9,791 bases of DNA from Nitrospirota bacterium (GTDB taxonomy: Bacteria; Nitrospirota; CAKKRA01; 9FT-COMBO-42-15), in contig JACRON010000010.1 in NCBI GenBank assembly GCA_016214425.1, positions 1-9,791 of the forward strand. Reading direction: 5' to 3'. Both the position numbers and the translations under genes were made by a program. Each line of letters begins with the position of its first letter. The stretch's first letter is position 1. Below are positions 5,167 to 9,791 of the stretch, piece after piece. The notes below the pieces were generated by a model, which saw only the letters and a program-made list of their open reading frames with translations, was not told the origin of the DNA and ran no database searches.

Positions 5167-6579
5167 TTAGCCACCTTCAGCAGTAATCTTTTCAATCTCC
5201 CTGTTTATTATCACCTCTGCAAGGGATGGAACAATCTCCCATGTAATCTTTTCTATTATATCCTTAGAAATATTGAGAATCATGCCTTCAATCTTTTCTT
5301 CAAATATTCTTGCTGTGGATTTCTCAATCTCGCTTCTTATCTCATCTATTGATACACCCTGAACAAGCCTCTTTGCCTCCTGTTCTATAATCGGGAGGAT
5401 ATCATTTTTTATATCGCTGGGCACGAATCTCTGAATGTTTTCTCTTACTATCACTTTTACTGCATCGCTTGATGATATACTCTCTAAAATCTTCTTCCCT
5501 TCTTCATCAATGCCCTTCTTCAATTCCTTCATAACAGCATCAGGTGAGATTGATTTTACCGCATCCTTTGCTGCCTCCCTTATAACCCGAATCTGCTCCT
5601 CTTTCATCTCCTGAGAAGAAACACCGCCAACCCTCTCCCTTACCATCTGATTCAGTATCCTGTTCATTTCAGCCATAATCTCGTCTTTGGAAATCCCTGA
5701 TGCTATCTCTTTGCCGTATTTTTGCACTGCTGATACAATCTGCCCTCTTAATTCATTAGCGGATATTGTCTTTAAAAGCTCACTTACGCTGCTTTGAAGA
5801 ACTGATGCCAGTCTCTGTCTTAGCTCATCAGGAGAAACTATGCCTTTTATAGCAGCATCTAAATCCTCTTTAGACACTATCTTTGCTGCTATTTTTGCCT
5901 CAGCAGGTTCTTCAAGCTCAGTTATGTCATAAAATGGGATATTCTCTTCTGCCTTCTCATCTTTGGGCTCTATTAGTGGAGTTTTAGGAATTATTGTATC
6001 TTCAAGCTCCCTTGCCTTATCAAGATTCTCAAATGAAACGAGTTCCATCTCTTCTGAAAGACCCTTCTCTATCTGAGGTTCAGCTACCTCTTTTATAGGC
6101 ATTATATCCTCCTCAGTCATAGAAGGCATTGCAGCAGATACAGGCGATTTCTTAACCGGCTTTATATCAATACCTTCTTCCTCTGTAAGCTCAACAACCT
6201 CGTATGCCTCGTTACTTTCTGCATAGCTTTTAACCTTTTCAATAAGCTCTGAGGATTCAAAAGGCTTGTTTATGAAATCTGCTGCACCTGAAAGATTCGC
6301 CTTGTTCATATCAAAGAATTCTGACTTCCCGACCAGTAGTATTACCGGGATATCTTTCAGGTTCGGATCTGCCTTCATCCTTTTGCACAGATCATAGCCG
6401 TCAATTGAGGGCAGAAAGATATCTGCAAGGACTATGTCCGGCTTTATCTCTGCTGCCAACTTTAAGGCTGCATCACCGTCCCTTGCTGATGTAACCTGAA
6501 AGCCCTCGTCAGAAAGGCTGAGTTCAACCACCTTCTGGATTGTTATGCTGCTGTCTGCAAGAAGCAATTTTCTGGGCAT
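5167..6579 (-). CDS. response regulator with N-terminal receiver and long helical repeat tail
   Basis: The product has 470 residues. Residues 1-120 form a receiver domain with acidic D9, phospho-acceptor D53 (VLADIF) and K105 (INKPFE). The usual Thr/Ser before the loop is V83 in LLVGKSE, a variation I associate with deltaproteobacterial receivers, so the output switch may differ from CheY. Residues 121-234 are an acidic, Pro-containing linker. From residue 235 to the end the protein is helical, with five consecutive 24-residue units (starting at 248, 272, 296, 320 and 344) followed by irregular ones. The last part, ITWEIVPSLAEVII, resembles the tail of other receiver proteins from gliding or pilus-type chemosensory systems. 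No DNA-binding or enzymatic output domain is seen, so output is probably by protein interaction (inference). The ATG has GAGGAAG upstream and starts 12 bp after the second CheW gene. It is probably the phosphorylation target of the upstream kinase. Confidence 0.9.
   Translation of the reverse strand: MPRKLLLADSSITIQKVVELSLSDEGFQVTSARDGDAALKLAAEIKPDIVLADIFLPSIDGYDLCKRMKADPNLKDIPVILLVGKSEFFDMNKANLSGAADFINKPFESSELIEKVKSYAESNEAYEVVELTEEEGIDIKPVKKSPVSAAMPSMTEEDIMPIKEVAEPQIEKGLSEEMELVSFENLDKARELEDTIIPKTPLIEPKDEKAEENIPFYDITELEEPAEAKIAAKIVSKEDLDAAIKGIVSPDELRQRLASVLQSSVSELLKTISANELRGQIVSAVQKYGKEIASGISKDEIMAEMNRILNQMVRERVGGVSSQEMKEEQIRVIREAAKDAVKSISPDAVMKELKKGIDEEGKKILESISSSDAVKVIVRENIQRFVPSDIKNDILPIIEQEAKRLVQGVSIDEIRSEIEKSTARIFEEKIEGMILNISKDIIEKITWEIVPSLAEVIINREIEKITAEGG
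5479..5838 (-). repeat. five tandem 24-residue (72-bp) repeats in the response regulator tail
   Basis: Units begin VSPDEL (residue 248), ISANEL (272), ISKDEI (296), VSSQEM (320) and ISPDAV (344), each exactly 24 residues apart; ISSSDA at 368 begins a shortened unit. The pattern is [VI]-S-x-[DN]-[EA]-[ILMV], then a helix with hydrophobic residues at regular spacing and often K/E-x-x-x-G/S at the end. Looser copies start at 386 (VPSDI), 409 (VSIDEI) and 437 (ISKDII). The DNA copies are diverged, so this is an old duplication held at the protein level. Confidence 0.8.
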
Positions 6580-6591
6580 CTCTTCTTCCTC

Positions 6592-7044
6592 TTAAAGGAC
6601 TAATTGAATCCTTGATTGTGTTGAAAAAAGCACGCGCATATCAAGTATTACTGTCTGCCTCTCATCGTATTTTATTACCCCTGATATATACTTAGAACCA
6701 ATCCCCATAACCTTTGGCGGAGACGGCTCTATCTTATCATCGCTTACTGTTACTATTCCCATGACCTCGTCAATGGTGAGGCCAAACCGCTCCTCTGCCT
6801 TTACCACTAAAATAAACCTCTCGCCGTCAATAGGGTCGTCAAGGCTGAATCTCCTCCTTAAACTCAGAACAGGCAAGAAGTCGCCCCTGTAATCCATTAT
6901 CCCCTTTACATAGAAGTAAGAAAGGGGGACTTCCCGAATCTTCGCAGGTGATATTATCTCAACTGTCTCAGCAAGCTTAACACCAAAAAGTTTATCAAGT
7001 ATCCGAAATATCATAAACTGAATTTCGGAGGCCCTGTTTACCAT
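6592..7044 (-). CDS. cheW: CheW-like adaptor protein (second copy)
   Basis: The product has 150 residues and is a single CheW domain, the SH3-like scaffold that links CheA kinase to chemoreceptors at the inner membrane. Visible landmarks are FRILDKLFGVKLAETVEI at the start, the central block VKGIMDYRGDFLPVLSLRRRF with the conserved Arg-Gly (R53, G54), and FGLTIDEVMGIVTVSDDKI near residue 92. The length is normal for the family. Its ATG overlaps the stop of the upstream adaptor by one base (TGATG), which suggests translational coupling and similar amounts of both proteins. The keeping of the Arg-Gly makes this the more canonical of the two adaptors. Confidence 0.92.
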   Translation of the reverse strand: MVNRASEIQFMIFRILDKLFGVKLAETVEIISPAKIREVPLSYFYVKGIMDYRGDFLPVLSLRRRFSLDDPIDGERFILVVKAEERFGLTIDEVMGIVTVSDDKIEPSPPKVMGIGSKYISGVIKYDERQTVILDMRVLFSTQSRIQLVL

Positions 7045-7496
7045 CAGGTCTTCCCGCTGCCTGTTGCAGTGATTATTTCATCGTCATTTAAAAAGAGAAC
7101 ATCTTCCTCCTTAACCCTGCCGATACCGAGGAAGTAATTAATGGTGTTATCCATAATCATCTTCGGCACCGGCCTTACTGACCTAAGGGGATAGGTAATA
7201 ACTTCTGATACTGCGTCTACTTTTAAGCCTATCATCTTTTTTGAGGACTTCCCCAATACAATTATCCTTACATTCTCGCTGTTATCCCCTTCTCCGAGAT
7301 GAAAGAGCATGCTTAAGTTTACAACAGGCACCTCATGCTCCCTCAGCATTAATTTGCCTTCGTATATCCCTTTATCACCTTCCCTTTTCAATCCCTCTAA
7401 TTTACTGACTTCAACCAGATTTCTTATGCTTACGCCAAACTTATCGCCTCTTAATAAAAAGATTATAACCTGCTCTTCGCTTTTTGGTCTCTCCAT
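7044..7496 (-). CDS. cheW: CheW-like adaptor protein (first copy, divergent)
   Basis: The product has 150 residues with a CheW-like fold. IIFLLRGDKFGVSIRNLVEV gives the first strands, EHEVPVVNLSMLFHLGE corresponds to the central block, and MIGLKVDAVSEVI to the later strands. The canonical Arg-Gly turn is altered here: R52 is followed by E53, where the second adaptor has Arg-Gly. It may bind a different receptor or kinase surface (inference). The gene starts with ATG 56 bp after the kinase gene. Its ribosome binding site is weak (AGG seven bases upstream), and the gap carries a small tandem duplication. Together with the second CheW gene it lies between the kinase and the response regulator. 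Confidence 0.88.
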   Translation of the reverse strand: MERPKSEEQVIIFLLRGDKFGVSIRNLVEVSKLEGLKREGDKGIYEGKLMLREHEVPVVNLSMLFHLGEGDNSENVRIIVLGKSSKKMIGLKVDAVSEVITYPLRSVRPVPKMIMDNTINYFLGIGRVKEEDVLFLNDDEIITATGSGKT

Positions 7497-7503
7497 GAAA
7501 TAA

Positions 7504-7558
7504 CCTATACACCCTATAAGACTTATTTATATGACCTATAGACCTATTTGACTTATTT
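7504..7558. repeat. imperfect 30-31 bp tandem duplication between the kinase and CheW genes
   Basis: CCTATA occurs at 7504 and 7535. A 16-bp element, CCTATAAGACTTATTT at 7513-7528, recurs at 7543-7558 with 14 matches. The copies are 30-31 bp apart and differ by one indel. The second copy covers the stop codon of the kinase gene (7553-7555). Confidence 0.6.
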
Positions 7559-9791
7559 TAATAATTTCTTAATGCTCTCTATCAGCACATCCTCTTCAAA
7601 GGGCTTGACAACATACTCCTGTGCGCCCATCTCAAAGGCCTTCTGCCTGTGCTTTTCGCCTGCCCTTGATGTCAGGACAATTATCGGGATTTTGCTTAAA
7701 TCAGGAACCCTCTTTAATTCTGCTATAAGCTCATAGCCGTGCATTACAGGCATCTCAAGGTCTGTTACTATCAGGTCAACCTTTATCTGGCCTATCTTGT
7801 TTAATGCCTCAAAACCATCGCTTGCAACCTCAACCTCGTAACCTGCCCTTGTAAGGAAGTGGCTCACATATTTTCTTATGCTGATAGAATCATCTACAAT
7901 AATGACCTTTGGCTTTTCAAGGAGGGTTTCACGCTTTTTTACTGTTGATGCAGCTGCTGCTTCCCCTGCCTTTTCCTCCGGCTTAAGGCTTGTCTTAACG
8001 CTTATACCCTTCCTGCCTGTTAAGAGGCTCTCCTCAATCAGGGCTGCTGTATCTATGATAAATCTTACATTGCCCTCGCCAGAGATAGTTGCACCAGAAA
8101 ATAGGCCAATGCTTTTCAGATATTCGCCCATACTCTTTACAACAATCTCCTCCTGTGCAACTATTTCATCAACCATTAAGGCTATCTTTTTATCTGCTAA
8201 TTTTAATATAAGTGTAGGATATAATTCTGCGGAAGAGCGGCTGCCCTCTTTTTTAGCATCAAAACCAAGTATGTTATTCAGCCTGATAAAGGGAATAATC
8301 TTGTCCCTGAGATTCATTACCTCAGAACCAGCAACATAGTCAATATCCCTCTGTGAAACCCTTGTTGTCTCGTCAATCAGATTCAATGGAACAGCAAACT
8401 CCTGGTCTATTGATTTGATAATCAATGCATGTGAAACAGCGAGTGTTGCAGGGAGTTTTATAATGAATTTAGTGCCTAATCCAACCTCTGTATGAACCTC
8501 AATCTGGCCGTTCATCTTTGTTATATTTGTCCTGACCACATCCATCCCCACTCCTCTTCCTGAAAGGGCGTTTATTTCTCTGGATGTGGAGAAGCCGGGC
8601 AGGAAGATAAGGTTTATAGCATCTTCATCTGTAAGTGTCTTTTCCTCAAATTTGGCAATATAGCCCTTTTCAACAGCAGTCTCTCTGACCGCATCAGGGT
8701 CTATGCCTCTACCGTCGTCGCCTATCTCAATAACAACATTATTGCCTTCCTGATATGCCCTTACAAAAACAACACCTGTATCTTCCTTTCCTGATAGTTT
8801 ACGGTCATGGGGCATCTCAATGCCATGGGATATAGCGTTCCTGATTATATGGACTAATGGGTCAGTTATCAGCTCAAAGATTGCCTTGTCTATTTTTGTC
8901 TCGCCGCCCACAAACTCCAGCCTTACCTTCTTATTTTCACCCTGGGACACATCCCTGACCAGCCTTGAGAACCTCTGGAAGAGCTTTTCTATCTCAACCA
9001 TCCTTACAGCGGTAATCTCCTGCTGCAGGTTTGTGGTTATCTTGCTTATCTGTATTGTGCCTTCATCTATCTTATTGAAGAAGTCAGAAAGGGACCCCAT
9101 TATCTCGGACATGTCATTTGTAATCTCAACTAATTTGCGGGATAAGAGATTAAAATCATCGTATCTGTCAAACTCAAGCTCAAAAAAACCTTCTAAATGC
9201 CCTGAACTACCTTCTTTTTCTGAAGGCTTTTTACCTGTGGAGGAAAAACTCTTGTGTGACATGCTGAATTCATATTTACTCTCAAAGTCCTTTACAACCT
9301 TTAAAAGCCTTGCCTTGTTCTTTACAAGCTCATCCCTTATATCCTTAACATGTTCAAGCTGGCCGATAAGCCTGTTTCTGTTAACAACCAATTCGCCAAC
9401 AAGGTTCATTAAGTTTGAAAGCTGGTCAATCTGAACACGAATAATCCTCTTTTCAAGGTCGCTTACATCTGAAGCGCGCCTGCCGATATGACTGCGATCT
9501 ACAGGCTTCTCTGCCTTTACTGGCGACTCTTCAACAGCCTCCTCTTCTTCAGCTTCTACCTCTTTAAAGACGCCTTCTACATCAACCTCTTCAGTTTCAT
9601 GGCTGTCTCTTTCAACAAATATCTTATCCAATGACTTATAAACCCGTTCAATTGAACCGTCATCTGCCTCAACCTTCTCTTCTATCTTATCTGCTGAAGC
9701 CTTTTCCCTCTTAGTCAGTATTTCATATTTTTTATTGATTGCATCCCTGGGTGTTGCATCCTCTTTTCTGCCTGATGAAATATCATCAAGG
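7553..9791 (-). CDS. cheA: hybrid CheA-type histidine kinase with C-terminal receiver, 5'-partial
   Basis: The frame is open to the window edge, giving 745 residues; the N-terminal HPt (P1) region is missing. Residues are counted here from the codon at 9631, although translation starts further upstream. An acidic linker leads to the P3 dimerisation helices (about 62-230, LSNLMNLVGELVVNRNRL and later FDRYDDFNLLSRK). The HATPase domain (about 240-395) has the N box with N265, GDDGRGID and the GRGVGMDV loop. A CheW-like P5 domain follows (about 400-535), then a linker and a receiver domain (about 573-692) with DDS, phospho-acceptor D624 (VTDLEM) and K677 (VVKPFE). The long P3 region with RYDDFNLLSRK and the fused receiver resemble PilL/ChpA/FrzE kinases of twitching or gliding systems rather than flagellar CheA. 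It should phosphorylate its HPt domain with ATP and pass phosphate to its own receiver and/or the downstream one. It is the first visible gene of the operon. Confidence 0.93.
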   Translation of the reverse strand, partial: LDDISSGRKEDATPRDAINKKYEILTKREKASADKIEEKVEADDGSIERVYKSLDKIFVERDSHETEEVDVEGVFKEVEAEEEEAVEESPVKAEKPVDRSHIGRRASDVSDLEKRIIRVQIDQLSNLMNLVGELVVNRNRLIGQLEHVKDIRDELVKNKARLLKVVKDFESKYEFSMSHKSFSSTGKKPSEKEGSSGHLEGFFELEFDRYDDFNLLSRKLVEITNDMSEIMGSLSDFFNKIDEGTIQISKITTNLQQEITAVRMVEIEKLFQRFSRLVRDVSQGENKKVRLEFVGGETKIDKAIFELITDPLVHIIRNAISHGIEMPHDRKLSGKEDTGVVFVRAYQEGNNVVIEIGDDGRGIDPDAVRETAVEKGYIAKFEEKTLTDEDAINLIFLPGFSTSREINALSGRGVGMDVVRTNITKMNGQIEVHTEVGLGTKFIIKLPATLAVSHALIIKSIDQEFAVPLNLIDETTRVSQRDIDYVAGSEVMNLRDKIIPFIRLNNILGFDAKKEGSRSSAELYPTLILKLADKKIALMVDEIVAQEEIVVKSMGEYLKSIGLFSGATISGEGNVRFIIDTAALIEESLLTGRKGISVKTSLKPEEKAGEAAAASTVKKRETLLEKPKVIIVDDSISIRKYVSHFLTRAGYEVEVASDGFEALNKIGQIKVDLIVTDLEMPVMHGYELIAELKRVPDLSKIPIIVLTSRAGEKHRQKAFEMGAQEYVVKPFEEDVLIESIKKLLK

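Noticed and set aside
8820..9434. Plus-strand frame of 204 codons inside the kinase gene, and similar ones at 7309-7503, 7548-7736, 7878-8339 and 3308-3508
   Set aside because: All lie opposite strongly recognised genes, are low in complexity (Ser/Leu/Phe-rich) and show no family features.
9629..9631. TTG as start of the hybrid kinase
   Set aside because: The frame continues upstream without a stop to base 9791, and the HPt region needed for function would be missing, so the true start lies beyond the window.

Overview
The window is an AT-rich stretch of bacterial DNA, about 40% GC by eye. Every supported gene lies on the minus strand, so transcription runs from high to low coordinates. A hybrid CheA kinase with a PilL/FrzE-like layout sits next to a response regulator ending in a WEIVP-type helical tail. 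Dyad-type caspases and a sigma-54 promoter are also present. Together these suggest an environmental Gram-negative lineage of the Desulfobacterota, myxobacterial or Nitrospirota kind. This placement is a guess from gene style, not a phylogenetic result.

Region 9791-5167 is a chemosensory operon. It holds a CheA-type kinase with a C-terminal receiver domain (its 5' end lies beyond the window), two CheW-like adaptors whose genes overlap by one base, and a receiver protein with a long helical tail. Part of that tail is a regular series of 24-residue repeats. The kinase should phosphorylate its own receiver and/or the downstream one, and the adaptors should couple it to chemoreceptors that are not in the window. 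The layout resembles type IV pilus or gliding systems more than classical flagellar chemotaxis.

Region 5166-4236 holds a small secreted protein of unknown function. Upstream of it is a sequence that matches the sigma-54 (-24/-12) consensus at every defined base. A 21-bp perfect inverted repeat is centred about 97 bp upstream of the predicted transcription start, where an enhancer-binding activator would be expected to bind. The leader contains two strong hairpins, one next to the ribosome binding site. Between this gene and the next is a long leader with a sigma-70-like promoter and an orphan Shine-Dalgarno sequence.

Region 4235-1279 is the most unusual part. It contains a papain-like (C1) cysteine peptidase, a metacaspase-like (C14) cysteine peptidase and a GH46 chitosanase-like hydrolase with a C-terminal peptidoglycan-binding domain. 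All three keep their catalytic residues and none has a recognisable signal peptide. Two proteases and a wall hydrolase side by side could form a lytic, cell-death or effector cassette; this is inference. A short coding-like fragment, possibly a gene remnant, sits between the two proteases.

Region 1134-1 is the 5' part of a polytopic membrane protein that runs out of the window. No rRNA, tRNA, CRISPR array, transposase or integrase was seen.
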